A DNA stretch of 64,000 nt from Myotis daubentonii (GCF_963259705.1 NC_081848.1:50801408-50865407), one strand, 5' to 3'; positions 10,683-23,381 are shown, counted from the first letter of the stretch. The notes: generated by a model not told the origin, from the letters alone. Numbers and translations are program-made.

Positions 10683-11345
10683 TAAAGATGTTATGAATAT
10701 TTTCAAACATAAAAATGGAGAGAATAGTACAATGAGCCCCATATGAACATTACCCAGCTTCAACAGTCATCAAGATTTCAAGATTATGCCAAGCTGGGGC
10801 CCCCCCCCACCCCCCCCCCCCATCTCCTCTTCCTTTCTCTCCTTCCCTTTCCTCTTCTTTTTTTTTCTTCCCCTGTTCTTTCTTCCTGGGGTATTTTACA
10901 ACAAATCTTTGATATCATGTCATTTTTGCCCCTAAATAATCTGGTGCCATGGTCGGCAAACTGCGGCTCACGAGCCACATGCGGCAATTTGGCCCCTTGA
11001 GTGTGGCTCTTCCTAAGCCTTAGGAGTACCCTAATTAAGTTAATAAAAATGTACCTACCTATATAGTTTAAGTTTAAAAAATTTGGCTCTCAAAAGAAAT
11101 TTCAATCGTTGTTCTGTTGATATTTGGCTCTGTTGACTAATGAGTTTGCTGAACACTAATCTAGTGTATATCTATTTTAGAAAGAACAACCTCTTTCATA
11201 TCACATTGCCGTTATTGCATGTAATAGAATTAGCGGTAATTCTTTGGTCTCACCTGTCCGTACTCAGATTTCCTTGTTTGTTTGAATCAGGATCCAGACA
11301 AAGTCTGTGCTGCATTTGGTTGTTAGTCCCTTTATGCCTATTTTA
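10683..11345 (+). mobile_element. L1M 3'-UTR fragment, split by a hAT element
   Basis: GAGAATAGTACAATGAGCCC, TTACCCAGCTTCAACAGTC, ATCATGTCATTTTTGCCCC and, after the hAT, CATTTGGTTGTTAGTCCC match old L1M 3' UTR order. A C-run and a C/T-rich tract (10799-10880) have expanded inside it. Confidence 0.75.
10947..11158. mobile_element. Non-autonomous hAT element, GGTCGGCAAACT family, inside L1M
   Basis: The left end reads ATGGTCGGCAAACTGCGGC and the right end TTTGCTGAACACTA, matching the bat hAT MITE whose termini read CAGTGGTCGGCAAACT. Duplications ATCTGGTG (10939-10946) and ATCTAGTG (11159-11166), one mismatch. L1M 3' sequence continues on both sides. Confidence 0.82.
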
Positions 11346-11379
11346 ACCTGGGGCAGCACCCACCCCTCCCCACCCCCCT

Positions 11380-11580
11380 TTTAGTCAGCCATTAGGCTTT
11401 GTTCTAAGTGGCCATCTCCCCCACTGGACAGTGAACCTCTTGCGAGTGGAGTTGGCTTCTCTGCCATGTGGATCCCCAGCACCCTGTCTGAATGGGGCAG
11501 AGGCCGCCTGAGCATCTATCTGCCCAGTTGTGTCCGAGCCACTCAGGAAGTGTGTTTCGAATGAATGAACCCCGTCATGG
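11380..11580 (+). repeat. L2 3'-end fragment
   Basis: CCACTGGACAGTGAACCTCT, GGATCCCCAGCACCCTGTC and the end CGAATGAATGAA follow the L2 3' UTR order. Confidence 0.7.
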
Positions 11581-13405
11581 TTTTGTGTGGCTGCCTGTGT
11601 TTAGATAAGCGGTTTAAAAAAAAAAAAGATGACTTGCTTGCATGTGGACTTTCCTCTGCATACATCAGTCGGTAAACATCCTGAAACAATAAAATGATTT
11701 GCTGTGCTCACCCGAGCCCTTCTGGTTTGTGGTGGGGAGCCCAGGCAGCTACATTTGTGCCCTGATCAGCAATGAGGTCATTTCCGCCAGAGCTATGAAT
11801 CCTGACTTACTCAGCCACAGGGATTACCGCGGTCTGACCCAGGCCCTCGGCATTTGGGCTGCGGGGAGAAGGCTGTCCACTTCTCTCTTGGTCCTCTCTC
11901 TGGACCGCACTCCTTCCCTGGTGCCTTCAGGAGCCTTCTCTAACCTGCCTCACACCTGGGCGAGTTGTGCGGCCTTTCTCAAATCATTCCGCACCTGCAA
12001 CCGGCAGGTCATGACAGAAAATGAACGCGTGACCTTTCAGTGTGTCGTCAGAATCTCAGGCGAAGAGATAGTACCACCGCTGGCACCCTTGTGGGCGTCC
12101 TAATGAAGGGGACCAGAGGCTCAAGACGGGAGGGAAAGGTGTGCTTCCTCCCCTCGATACTGAGCGTCACACCTCATCCCCTGGGTTCCAGCCCTCAAGG
12201 TGCTTCTGACCCACCCACCAGGACCTGTGTCTGCAGGCAGCCCTCAGATGAGGAGGTTCTTTTTCTCTTCCCCCTCCGCCTCCTCCTCCTCTGCCTCCTC
12301 TTCGTCATTTTTCTCAACAGTAGACAGTCTTTCCCACTAGGCAGAAGTAGAACAAAATGTTTTGTCCTTCTCTCCGGATGGCAAGGCTAGAGTTGATCCC
12401 CCCCCCACCCCCAGCCCCTTTATCTTTTACTTCTCCAGTGTGTGTTTTTTTTCTCTTTTAAAAAATAGACCTTCCTTCAACTGATTTGGATGGTAGACAA
12501 AATTATACGTGCATTTGGCACAATTTATAGTGTGGATGAGGTCACAGAGCCATTGGAATTTTGATATTTACTTACTTTATTGTGTGATATTATTTTAAAG
12601 ACCATCACTGGCCTTCCTAAACATTAGGAAGTAAACAAAGCTGCGGCGCCGGAGATGGGAAGCTATGATACCCATGTGGCCTCACCCTCTCTCCCGTTCG
12701 ACTTCCTCCCTTTTCTTCCCGAGAATTTCATGTTATTTCCCCAACATGAAATTGCTCTCATGTTAGGCTCCTGATTCTGATTTCTTTTTTTATTCAAGGA
12801 GGCTGAGATTCAGAGGAAGACAGTTTGACATGCTGTGTTAAGACAAGGCTGGCAGGACCAAGCTTCCGGCTCTGAGGGCCCACCCTCTCCCTTTGGGCAA
12901 GTGCCTGAGAGCCAACCCGCCTGGTCACCTCACTTTGGGGGGCTCTGATTCCCCCCCCCCCCCCACACACCATGTTTTGTTTTCTTCCCTGCGTCCTCCC
13001 CAGAGGTAGAAAACATGGCTGTGCTGGGCTGATAAGGCTCCTCCTTTCTAAAGCGCGGACCATCTGGTCTCAGGAACTCAGAGCTGGCGCGGGTGATAGG
13101 GGACGTGGGCCCTCCGGTCACAACCAAACCTCGTTGCATCACCATGGAGTCTGGCGTTTGAGACGTTTCCTTTCTCTGTCAGCTACTGAGCAAGCGTCTA
13201 TCCCTGTGTCCCAAATGAAGAGCCTTTCGTAGATATCAGGTGTGGTATCATTTCTTAATTGCAGCTGCTCTGCACCCATCCATGCATCTAAATATTACTA
13301 CAGTTCATCTCAGAAAAACCTGCCCATCTCCATGGCAGCTGACAGGGAGTGGTGTGGGTAGATGCTGCTGATGTTCTTAGGGTTGGAATTTTTAGTGTGT
13401 TCCTT

Positions 13406-13428
13406 TAAAATATTATTTATTGATTGAT

Positions 13429-13483
<55 letters not shown>

Positions 13484-13602
13484 TGTACCGCTTATTTATG
13501 CATTCATTGGTTGATTCTTGTATGTGCCCTGACCAGGGATGGAACCTGCAACCTTGACATATCGGGACGATGCTCTAGCCAACTCGGCTCCCTGGCCAGG
13601 GC
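13406..13602 (-). mobile_element. tRNA-derived bat SINE with (GA)n
   Basis: ATTGATTGATTGATTTGAGAG, a pure GA run (13434-13478), then GTGCCCTGACCAGGGATGG and a head ending GGCTCCCTGGCCAGGGC. Imperfect duplication TTTTAGTGTGTTCCTT / TTTTAGCGTGTTCTTA. Confidence 0.85.
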
Positions 13603-14816
13603 TTTTAGCGTGTTCTTAATTTGCACTTTTGTTTCTCTTCTCTAAGAGTCGGGGTAATTCCCCACCCTAACCCCCTCCTCCCAAGGGCTGTGTAGCATTT
13701 GCATTTCTTCCAAGGCTTGGTCAAATTTCTCTCTGGGGAATCCAGAGGTAAAGGCAGGCCCAAGCACAGGGCCTTGTTTCCTGCTAGTTTGGGACTTAGG
13801 TTTTGCTCCTTCCTGGGCAGCCAGGGATGCCCAGTGCAGATGCCCGTTCTGCTGGCTGCAGGAGGAGCGTGGCCAGGAACTGGACAACAGCTCCTGGTCC
13901 CTGAGCTGCCAGAACAGCAGGCCTCGGGAACATTTGCAGGCCTGAGCTCCTGACACACCCAGTCCAGAGGCCCAGGAGACAGGAGTGGGAGTCCAGGGAC
14001 ATCCCGTTCTGGCCTTGCCATGTGGTGTCAATGTGTTAAGATATGGCAACGACTGTTTTGCTCTCATGACTCTGAATGTCTGGCCTTGGCTATTTATTTG
14101 AGTTCTGATTGTATCTGATAAAGATTTGCAGGATTTCAGGGTTTAGCCTGTGCTTGTGGCCAGGAAGATGAGGTGTAGTGGCAGATGAAGAAGTGCCTGG
14201 AAAAAATATAGTTGGGACTTTTGGTCACTAAGGAGAGTTGCTCCCTGGAGCAGAGTAGGCACAGGGTCTGCCGGGAGCACTCTGTTGGACAGCTGTTGTC
14301 CCCAGAGAAGCAGAATGAGGGGCTGAGGTATGTTATGTAGGGTTCATGGTTGCTATGAAGTTGGGGTGCTGACACCCACTATCAGGACAGCTGGGCTTTT
14401 GCACAACTTGATGTGAAGGTGATAAGAGTCAGGAGCTCCCTGCTTGGAGAAGGGAGGAATCTGACAGCCGGATGAAAGGGAAAACAGAATAAAGGAATAA
14501 GCAGGGGGTCTGGAGGGCCTCTTTCCAGACCCTCAGGGAGAGGAGTCATTCTCTTTCCTCAGAAAATGTCCTGGTGGGCTCCTATAACCAGATGGGGCCT
14601 CGGGGACTGTGGGGTCCATGCTGGGAGAGCTCAGCCATCTGCCTGAGTTGCAGCACATTCCTGTTGTGAAGGAAGGAAGAGGCTCTGGATGCAGTCTCAG
14701 ACTTCCTCTCGATTGCAGGCTTGCTGCAGCCAGGAGACCCAAACGTTCCTGCTTGGTCCAGGTTTTCACCTCCAGCTTGTGGGTCTGTTTACTTATATCT
14801 CTTAAAAAATGACTCA

Positions 14817-15565
14817 CCTACCTCCACACACAGATGCATGGTATTCACCTCACACACCTGCATAGATGCATGCACCTTACCCCCACACAGCTGCATAGAT
14901 GCATGGTACTCACCCCACACACAATACATGGATGCATGGTACTCACCCACACATACCTGCATAAATGCATATTGCTCAACCATACACAGCTGCATAGATG
15001 CATTGTACTCCCCCACACACAATACATGGATGCATGGTACTCACCCATACATACTTGCATAAATGCATATTGCTCAACCATACACAGCTGCATAGATGCA
15101 TGGTACTCACCCCACACACAATACATGGATGCATGGTACTCCCCCACACACAATACATGGATGCATGGTACTCACCCACACATACCTGAATAAATGTGTA
15201 TTACTCAACCATACACAGCTGCATAGATGCATGGTACTCACCCCACACACCTGCACAGATGCATGGTACTCACCCATGCACAGCTGCATAGATGCATATT
15301 GCTCACCCCACACATCTGCATAGATGCATGGTACTCACCCCACACACAGTTGCATAGATGCATGGTACTCACCCCCACACACCTGCATAGATGCATGATA
15401 CTCACCCCACGTACCTGCATAGATGCATAATACTCACCCCACATACCTGTATAGATACACGGTACTCATCCACACACAGCTACATAGATGCATGGTACTC
15501 ACCCCACACACCTGCATAGATGCGTATTACTCACCCCCACACACAATACACTGATGCATGTAAAA
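14817..15565 (+). repeat. Minisatellite, about 33-bp unit, about 23 copies
   Basis: Units carry a GATGCATGGTACTCACCC core linked by CACACACCTGCATA or close variants. I count about 23 anchors at 31-35 bp spacing. Variant units (ATAAATGCATATTGCTCAAC; AATACATGGATGCATGG) recur in a fixed order about 98 bp apart in the left half. Open frames pass through it on both strands because the unit lacks stops in several frames; these are not genes. Confidence 0.95.
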
Positions 15566-15964
15566 AAGTCACTAAATTCAAAGGGAATTCAATGAAAAGT
15601 AAGTGTTCTTTCTTCCCATGTCCTCCAGCCCTCAGTCCTCTTCCTCAAATGGCATCTGGTGTCCCATTCTCCTGTGGATGCTTCCAGAATGAGTGGAGAC
15701 ATATCTTTATACCTGTGTTCCCCTTTGTGCCTCTTCAGGCCTCCTGGGGAGCAATCAGGATGTGAAACAACGGGGCCCACAGGGCTGCTGAGACTCAGCA
15801 TTTGCTTGAATTAGCCAAAGCTCAGTCATCACCCTGCTTTGTCACCGCTCCCCTTTAGGAATATCCTTGCGTTAGATTTGTGGGGATAGAGAGTCTGGGT
15901 CTGAGGAAAACCTCAGAGGAATGTTCTGGATGCATGTGACAGAGGCAGAAGCAAACAAACCAAT

Positions 15965-16125
15965 GTGCTGAGAGAGACCTGGCTTCACATCCAAGCCGAG
16001 TTGCCTTGGGCAAGTCAGTGAACCCTGGTATTTTAGTCTGTAAAAAGGAGGCATTTATACCGATCGATCGCAAGTGCAGAGATCAAATTAAAATATCTGT
16101 GAAGTGCTCGGTTTACGTAGGCACT
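15965..16125 (+). repeat. MIR
   Basis: GCCTTGGGCAAGTCAGTGAA and TTAGTCTGTAAAAAGGAGGC. A CGATCGATCG palindrome (16061-16070) lies inside. Confidence 0.75.
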
Positions 16126-17064
16126 CCAAAACATCAGTGTTTTTTGTTTTGTCTTTCCCCACGTCTCAAGCGTGACCCATTTTCAGAAAGAATGACATTG
16201 GCATGGAATCCTCCGGATGACTTCCCGGAAGTCCTCTCAGGGGGTCCCTGAGCTTTATTCCCTTGCGGAAGGCAGCCAATCCTCCATTTCTACCAAGTTT
16301 AACTCTTCCCCACCACCTCCTCCTGCTGTGGGGAGCCCAGCCTCCATCCCCCCCAGCCTCTCAATACCACCTCCTTCTCTATCCCTCTGTCCTCCCCTCC
16401 CCCAGCCGCATTGGTGAGCAGGATGCTGTGGCCACTTGGGGAGGACTCTGGGCTGTTTATAGCCGTCTCTGGGGTGTTTATGTTGTAATCTCTTCGGAAG
16501 CTCCTAGCAGATGTCTGTTTATTGCTGCAACTTCATCTTTATCTTCAGCATGAAAGAGGAAAGGAGCTGTTTCTCAAAACCTTTCTTTGGCATGGCCACA
16601 CAGTACAGCCTAGACTGCCTCCCCGAGTTTCATTCGTCATCACTCTTGCTCTCTACCCATTCTGAAGCCCTGCAGATCCGGCAGAGAGACCTTATATGTC
16701 CTGATTTTAGGGCAGCACTTAAATTTGGCAGGCCGTTGTAATCTCTTAAAAAGGTAGGTCAGAGAAGCAAACGCAACCAGCTGACTTGTCTTTTTCTGGG
16801 CTGGGACAGATGGTGTGAATGAGAGTAGCATTTCTGTGTCCATAGAAACCAACACCTTCCCCCACATCTGCCCCTTCCTTCCACCCTGCATGCTGCCTGC
16901 TGATTGGCTGGGAAATCTTTAGCGGTTCCTTTCCCTTTGGACTCAGGGAGGCTCAAGGTAAGGAGGGAGTGGAACAAGAGTGGTTGCAAACGTGCTGACT
17001 TCCGGGGAGTGAGGAAGTGGTGAGGCCGTGAGCCATAGAATCTTGATGTCAGATTGGAAGGGCC

Positions 17065-17215
17065 CTCTGGGGTCCTCCAGAGCTCACCCCTGCACCTTGT
17101 TGTACCTACAGGGAAACTGAGGCTCAGGGTGTTCTTGATACTGAGCAGAGGCCTGGGAGGTGCAGTTCCTTGTTCAAGGTCACCCAGCCAGGTCTCAGTC
17201 AGGTCTTTTCTCCAT
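17065..17215 (-). repeat. MIR
   Basis: CTACAGGGAAACTGAGGCTC and TTCAAGGTCACCCAGCCAGG. Confidence 0.75.
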
Positions 17216-17759
17216 CTACCATTTCTGCCCTGCCAGGACCCTGTGATCCGTCTCCAGCTGCTCTGCCTGCAGTTCTGAAGGACAGAGCCCACCCCCTAAA
17301 CCCCTTTATAACTGCTCTCCCATTCTTTGAATTTAGGGTGCATACACTTGTAGCACTTGGTTTGTACAACAATTTCAAGGTCTTTCCTTATTAAAAATAC
17401 CGTCTCCAGAGCCTTGGGGTCTGAAAATCCTATCTTTGTTTTTAGCCATTGTTTCCAGAGGGCCTTTTAAAATATATATACTTTAACTAGGAAGGACAAC
17501 AGATAATAGTGTATCTCTGATTGTCTGTCAGCTGAGAGCTGAACCTTGAGAGAATGGGGGATGAGTTCTCTGGGAATAGGTGGAGGAGGGCATGAGAAAA
17601 ACCTGTAAATAGGTTGCTGTCAGGGCAGGCATGGAGTACCATGGCCGAGGCTCCTTAGCTCACAGTGCACAATGTCCATGCTGGGGGCCTGTGATGAATG
17701 GCAGGAACAGAGTTAATCTAACGCACAGAGGGAGGTGCATTAGACGAGCTCACTGATGC

Positions 17760-18130
17760 CTGCACATCAAGGCAGAGTATGCAATGTGCTTTGGAGAGTT
17801 GCATAGTGTGGGGAATCAGGGGAGACTTCCTAGAGGAGGTGGCACTTGGTCATTGAAATGGGCCTAGAGGATGGAAGGACTTCCATAGGCAGAGATGGGT
17901 AGAGGTACAGCACAAAGAGATGTGGGAAAGTGAGGTAGGTTCAGGGTGCCACATGGTGAAAACATGGGTCTGCCTATGGAACCCGTGGGAGCTGAGGCTG
18001 GAATCAGGCCAGCCCTGGGTGCTGGGTGGGGACATGGCCCTAACCCAGCAGGCAGTGGGAAGTCATTGGAGATGGATGGTCAGAGCTGTCCTTCAGGCAG
18101 ATCAGCTTGTAGGGGAGTCAGGGTGAGGGA
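17760..18130 (-). repeat. L2 fragment
   Basis: GACTTCCTAGAGGAGGTGGC, AAATGGGCCTAGAGGATGG and TGGGAAGTCATTGGAGATGG are recurring L2 phrases. Confidence 0.65.
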
Positions 18131-18563
18131 TCTGTCAGGAGGTCCGCACTGCCCTCCATGCTTTGGATGTGTACATCGATTAGACAGTAGCTGTTGATCA
18201 GGACCAAGGAGGGAGTGGGGGATGGGGGCTGGGGAATGGGGGTCAGGTAAGGCTGGGTCCCAGTAAGGCCTCATCTGTGTGCTGGTTTTGCCTGCAGCCC
18301 TCTGTGTGAGGAGGGTCAGAATGGACAGTCCTGTATTTCAGTTTAGAAAGCGGACAGACCACTTGGAACTCCTCAGTTAGGGTCTTAGAAGATGGGACAT
18401 CTGTCCCTTTCTGTGCCACCAAGGGTGCCTGCTCTGAGCTCTGGCAACTCTGTCCTCTGTAGAAAATGGTTACTGCCCCGCCTTTCATCATCTTTCTACA
18501 GGCTGAGCCTTCCTCAATGATCGTTCTCCTTCCTCAAGGTCAGTTTGAGGGGAATGAATAGGG

Positions 18564-18798
18564 CAGTGATGGTGAACCTTTTGAGCTCGGCGTGTCAGCA
18601 TTTTGAAAAACCCTAACTTAACTCTGGTGCCATGTCACATATAGAAATTTTTTGATATCTGCAACCACAGTAAAACAAAGACTTATATTTTTGATATTTA
18701 TTTTATATATTTAAATGCCATTTAACAAAGAAAAATCAACCAAAAAAATGAGTTTGTGTGTCACCTCTCACACGCGTGTCATAGGTTCGCCATCACTG
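18564..18798 (+). mobile_element. Non-autonomous hAT element, same family, copy 3
   Basis: Uninterrupted 235-bp copy with duplications GAATAGGG (18556-18563) and GAACAGGG (18799-18806). It keeps the terminal stretch with CACGCGTGTC that copy 1 has largely lost. Confidence 0.9.
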
Positions 18799-19438
18799 GA
18801 ACAGGGAGTCAGGTGCTGAGCCGCAGTGGGGGTGGGTACCCATGGATCAAGAGCAGGAGTTACCTGCCTGCATGTGGATGAGACACCCACCAAAGCTAGG
18901 ACAGGACAGGAATCCAGGGGCCTCCCTCTTCCTTTGTCAGAATTGGTTCTGCAGGCACCAGGTGCTCCAAGCATTGTGGGCCATGATCTGAAATGACGGA
19001 TTCTCCCGTCTGTGGTCTCATAAGTACCTGAGTATCTCCTGCAGGGCGTCCTGCCCTGAGTCTCTGGTGCACACTTGGAGTTCACTTCCCCTAGGAGGGG
19101 ACTTGAGCTTACCGGTGGACCGGGCTGGACTTGATGTCATCAGGCAGCTGGAACACATTGCGGGTGTTGAGCGTGTCTGTCTCCCAGTGTTTTCCCCAAC
19201 CCTGTGGACACCCTGGCCCCGGGGAGGGGACAAAAGCTGAGCTCAGCTTCCGCTTGCACCAGCGTGAACCTGGCAGGTGGGAGGCATGGCAACCTGGTAC
19301 GCTTGCGGCTCTGACATTTGAGTAGGGCTGCTGGCACCTGTTCTCTGCCAGAGATGCCTCAGAAACACCCTTGCTTTCTGTGATGGAATAAATTGCTCCT
19401 GCAAGCAGCAAATGTCATGAGTATAGTGCCTGTGGGAG

Positions 19439-19440
<2 letters not shown>

Positions 19441-19476
<36 letters not shown>
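19441..19476 (+). repeat. (GT)n microsatellite
   Basis: Pure GT run followed by TGGCGGGGTGGGTG. Confidence 0.95.
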
Positions 19477-19477
<1 letters not shown>

Positions 19478-19619
19478 GGCGGGGTGGGTGTTACTGCAAC
19501 AGCTTTCGTCTTTGTTCTCCTAGCATCAGTTCTACCAAAATGAGACCAAGTTAGTTCACTGAGGGATTGGTCAAGTGAGCACTCCATTCATTCTGCCAGT
19601 CAGGACTTCTGGCGTTTCT

Positions 19620-19800
19620 TGTATTTGAAGCCCATTATGGCTCAGAGTCACTAGGAAAGCTTGGGCAAGCCGCTTCTTTTCTCTAAGCCTCGAGTTTCTG
19701 TTCTGTGGCCTCTAGTTTATCTCGCAGGGTGTCAGTGAGGATTGAATGGGGCAATGCACATAGCACCCCTGACGCGGGGCCTGGCACAGAGGTGGCCTCT
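19620..19800 (+). repeat. MIR
   Basis: AGCTTGGGCAAGCCGCTTC, GAGGATTGAATGGGGCAATG and GGGGCCTGGCACAGAGGTG. Confidence 0.7.
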
Positions 19801-20365
19801 TCCCCTCTGGCCCTTTCCCGTTGGCCCACAGGAGGCTCAGAGCACAGATGTGGGCAGGGTTCCTCTCAGGCCCCCGTTGGGCACTGTTCCCTAAATGGCT
19901 TTTACCCTTAACTAGTGACTTTTAAGAGAATACCTCAGTCAAAGCACCTGTGTGTGCAGCCAAGAAAACACGATGCCTTTCTCTTCGTGAGAGATCCTCT
20001 CAGTCAGACCTTGGAGCTGCAGGGCCGTGCCAGCCTGGGCTTGCACCTGGGGGGTGACCCTTCCATCTTTGGACGGCTCCTCCTGTCACCTCCCCGATGG
20101 CTCCCCATGGCTTCTGGCATTTGGTTCCAGTGTTTCCTCCTTGAAGCCACCGAGACTGAGTCTAATTTCTCCCCGACCCGACCGCTCTTTGGACACTGTT
20201 TTTAAAAATCCAATCTCTGATACCATCAGTTAGAAGCTGTACCATTATTTTATTTGTAAGAAAGAAAAGGTGCTTCCAATTCAGCTGTGCAACCATGCCT
20301 TGTTACCACTTAACATGTTTATTTTGTATTTACTGAAAGCGTTCTTTTAGAGCTTAGACCTACAT

Positions 20366-20577
20366 CAGTGGTTCTCAACCTGTGGGTCGCGACCCCTTTG
20401 GCGGTTGAACGACCCTTTCACAGGGGTCGCCTAAGACCATCCTGCATATCAGATATTTACATTACGATTCATAACAGTAGCAACATTACAGTTATGAAGT
20501 AGCAACGAAAATAATTTTATGGTTGGGTCACAACATGAGGAACTGTATTTAAAGAGCCAGAAGGTTGAGAACCACTG
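20366..20577 (+). mobile_element. SPIN-type non-autonomous hAT element, copy 1 (212 bp)
   Basis: The terminal inverted repeats start CAGTGGTTCTCAACC and end GGTTGAGAACCACTG. The flanking 8-bp duplications are ACCTACAT (20358-20365) and ACCTACGT (20578-20585), one mismatch. The interior matches the SPIN hAT MITE known from Myotis, with GTGGGTCGCGACCCC next to the left end. It has no transposase frame. Confidence 0.9.
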
Positions 20578-21229
20578 ACCTACGTCTTCATTCCATATCA
20601 CTCTTGCACGTACATAAAAAGGGAAATACATTGGTTACGGCATTTCTTAAAACTTTTTCACTTTCAGAACCCAAGTCTTCCAAATCACTTTTTGACCCAG
20701 AGTCACCCATGTGTATTTTGTACATTCTTATATTCTGGTGAAGTAGTGGTGTCTTTCTTAATCTCTATTGTCTCTAGATTTTTTTCTGACTTCTGGTGCT
20801 CATTCTGTAAGTGTCGATGGTGGTGCTTTCTTTACTTTTATCAGAAAGTATCCAAGGAGGGTTTTATAGTCAGCAGCCGGGACGCACATTCCTTCCTGAC
20901 ATGGTCCTTAAATGCTTGGCCTCCTGAAGTGTGGAAGGCGGCAGTTGTCTAGATTTGTCAATAGTCAAATTTCCACACGACAATGGAAATGAGGCAATGA
21001 CAACTGCACCACAGCTGCATCCGGGCCCCGAGGGATTGTTAGAGGTCGGGGGGATTGTGCGATACAGTCTGCTTTCAGACATTTTATCACTGAAAAAAGT
21101 TGCATCTTCTAATTAGTGAAATATAATATTTAGAGACAGCCCTTTTGTTCTCTCTTGAGTCTTCTTTCAGATTAACAACCTATGATGTAGGCTCACTTGG
21201 GTCTTTTGACCTTCCCTTGGTTCTCCTCT

Positions 21230-21420
21230 GAACAAAATCCAGTTTGTTCATATTCTAATACAGCGAGGGCAATACCCAGACCATATATGGTATTTGTGGT
21301 GTGACCACAGCAGAGGAAGGGAGCTGTCACCTCCCTAGTTTAGGTCATTCTACTCCTCTTAATGCAGCCCAAGATTGCATCAGTTTTTTTGGCAGCCACA
21401 CCACCCCATTTTTGCTGACA
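21230..21420. mobile_element. Possible ancient CR1/L3-type LINE remnant
   Basis: GGTGTGACCACAGCAGAGG and AATGCAGCCCAAGATTGCAT followed by CAGTTTTTTTGGCAGCCACA resemble the 3' part of ancient L3/CR1 LINEs. It contains a perfect CArG box. The match is from memory of the family pattern, so it is tentative. Confidence 0.45.
21281..21290. promoter_or_regulatory. Perfect CArG box (SRF-type site)
   Basis: CCATATATGG fits CC(A/T)6GG exactly and is fully palindromic. One such word can arise by chance in a window this size, so function is unproven. Confidence 0.3.
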
Positions 21421-22094
21421 TTATTGCTGACCAGGTCTATTTAACACGTGGTGTTGTTGGGGAGCTGCTTCTCCCCTGGCCTAGAATGTGTGTGGCTTTA
21501 GAATGTAAAGGCAGAGCCTCTGTTTTGTTCACACCTGACTCAGAACAGCCATGCCTGTTGAATGTCAAGTTGTTCTCTTCAGTGCAGCCCTGTTCTGTTG
21601 AGCTCCTTCAGGATCCTATTTGGGTGCCTTCCATAGCATCACCCACGTCACTGATAGAATGCTTATCGGGAGCGAGGCCTCTGGCACGCTGCTCGCGTCC
21701 TCCCCTCAGGTGACATGATCTTTGACCGGCTTACTTTGGGAAAGGTAGTCCCCTTGCCTAAGTCTCGGCCCTTTTGCTTTTCTGACCTGCGACCGGACGC
21801 CTTCTTATATCCAGGTGTGCCAGTTCCCATGGACCACCAAGCGTCCTGTCACAGAACGAGGCGATGTCGGTGACCCCACATGCCCTGTTCCCAGGGGCTC
21901 TGCAGCTGCTTTCAGGCGCCCCTGCTGCCCCGCAGGGATTCGATAGGCAGTTCAGTCACACCTGCAGGTTTCCACGCCCTGGACCAGGACACCTGGTCAC
22001 TGAAAATAAATCTCCTTTTTAAAAAAACCAAGCCCCTCCCCCACCTCAGCTTCTGATCTCCTCTCCATGTTGGATCTTTACTTGTCAGTCTAAG

Positions 22095-22160
22095 AATAGC
22101 TCTTTTTTTTTTTTTTTAACCAATGTCACCCCAATAAATTTAACATTTTTAAAAAAATGT
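22095..22160. mobile_element. Short L1 3'-end remnant
   Basis: A T-run, then CCAATGTCACCCCAATAAAT, which resembles the terminal part of laurasiatherian L1s. Too short for subfamily assignment. Confidence 0.45.
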
Positions 22161-22479
22161 AGTTCTTTTTGGCAAAGGCCATGATGCACCCAGAATGGGA
22201 GCGGAGGCCCAACTTCCCAGGACCCTTTATGCCTCTAGACCACTTGGATCAAGACAACCCCCCACCCCAAACCTTCCTTCCCCTTGGGGCCTGGGGTGCA
22301 GCCTCAGCACCCAGGGCTTGCCTCCTCCGGTGGACACTCTGGGGCGGGCCCTGCATCACTGTCTTGGGCTTCCTTGGCTATGTATCCTTCTCCTGGGCAT
22401 GAGACTGCTCTCTAACAAGGCTTTCCTGTGCAACCACGTGGCTCCTATTCTGTGCCACTACAGAGCAGTTACATGAGCC

Positions 22480-22660
22480 AGGACTGGGGTAAGGGCTTTG
22501 TAAACGTGAACTCATTCAATCCTTGGGCCAACCCAATGAGGTAGATATTGTCATTATTCCCACTTACCAATGAGGGAATTAAGGCTCAGAGGGTTTAATT
22601 GACTTGCACAAAATTTCATAGCTGGGAAGGGGAAAAGGGTGAATTAGAATCTAGTCAGTT
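22480..22660 (-). repeat. MIR
   Basis: GTGAACTCATTCAATCCTTG, AACCCAATGAGGTAGATATT and AAGGCTCAGAGGGTTTAATT. Confidence 0.8.
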
Positions 22661-23381
22661 TGCCCCTGAGTCCAACTTTGAATCATTATGGTCAGTTGCC
22701 CACTTCCTGAACTTCCCTCTCCGTCCCCTTCTCCTCTTCCTCCTCCTCCTGCCTCCCCACCCCATCCCCGTGCTCCTCACCCCCCCCTCCCCCTCCTAAG
22801 TGTATAACTAGAATTGCATTTCAGAGTCTGAATCATTTATTTTCTCAGTCTCAGGTCCCAGAGCCCTTCTATTCCCCCAGCCATCTGAGTCTGTTTTCTT
22901 AGAGCCTCAGGCACCCACTTCCCCTTCTTTGATCTCACAAACTTCAGAGGAAATGATTGCTTGTCCTCCACAGTTCCTGTGTCTCCTGGTCACTACCCAT
23001 CGGCCATAACCCATAGCCATGGGAATTAGGTTAGTTGTTCTGTTTCTAGGGATGCGTCCTCTGTCTTCTGGAAGATGAAATGCTCAGCGAGGCCAGTCGG
23101 AGCTTTCAGCCCTCCGGGCTTCCACCGCTGTCAGGGTGGGTGACGCCCCCAGCCCCCGCCCCCAACCACCAGAGCTCTTCTCTGGTTGGCCTGGCATCTG
23201 GGTCAGCAGCAGGCCAGTGGTGTCCATGGTGGCTTGATCTTTGCATCTCAGTTCTCTCTTCACACACATGTTCTCCAGAATTATTCCCTTGTCTTTGTTT
23301 CATGGGCTTGCCACACAGACACACATCTTTTTTGTTATGTAGACACTCCATCTTCCTCTCTATTCCAAGTCCAATTCTTTA

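Noticed and set aside
14789..15444. Repetitive Met-His/Cys-rich open frames on both strands
   Set aside because: They are translations of the minisatellite unit in different frames, not proteins.
14817..15565. CRISPR-like array
   Set aside because: The units are continuous variants with no unique spacers, and the genome is mammalian.
16061..16070. CGATCGATCG palindrome
   Set aside because: It is a short tetranucleotide duplication inside a MIR with no further signal around it.
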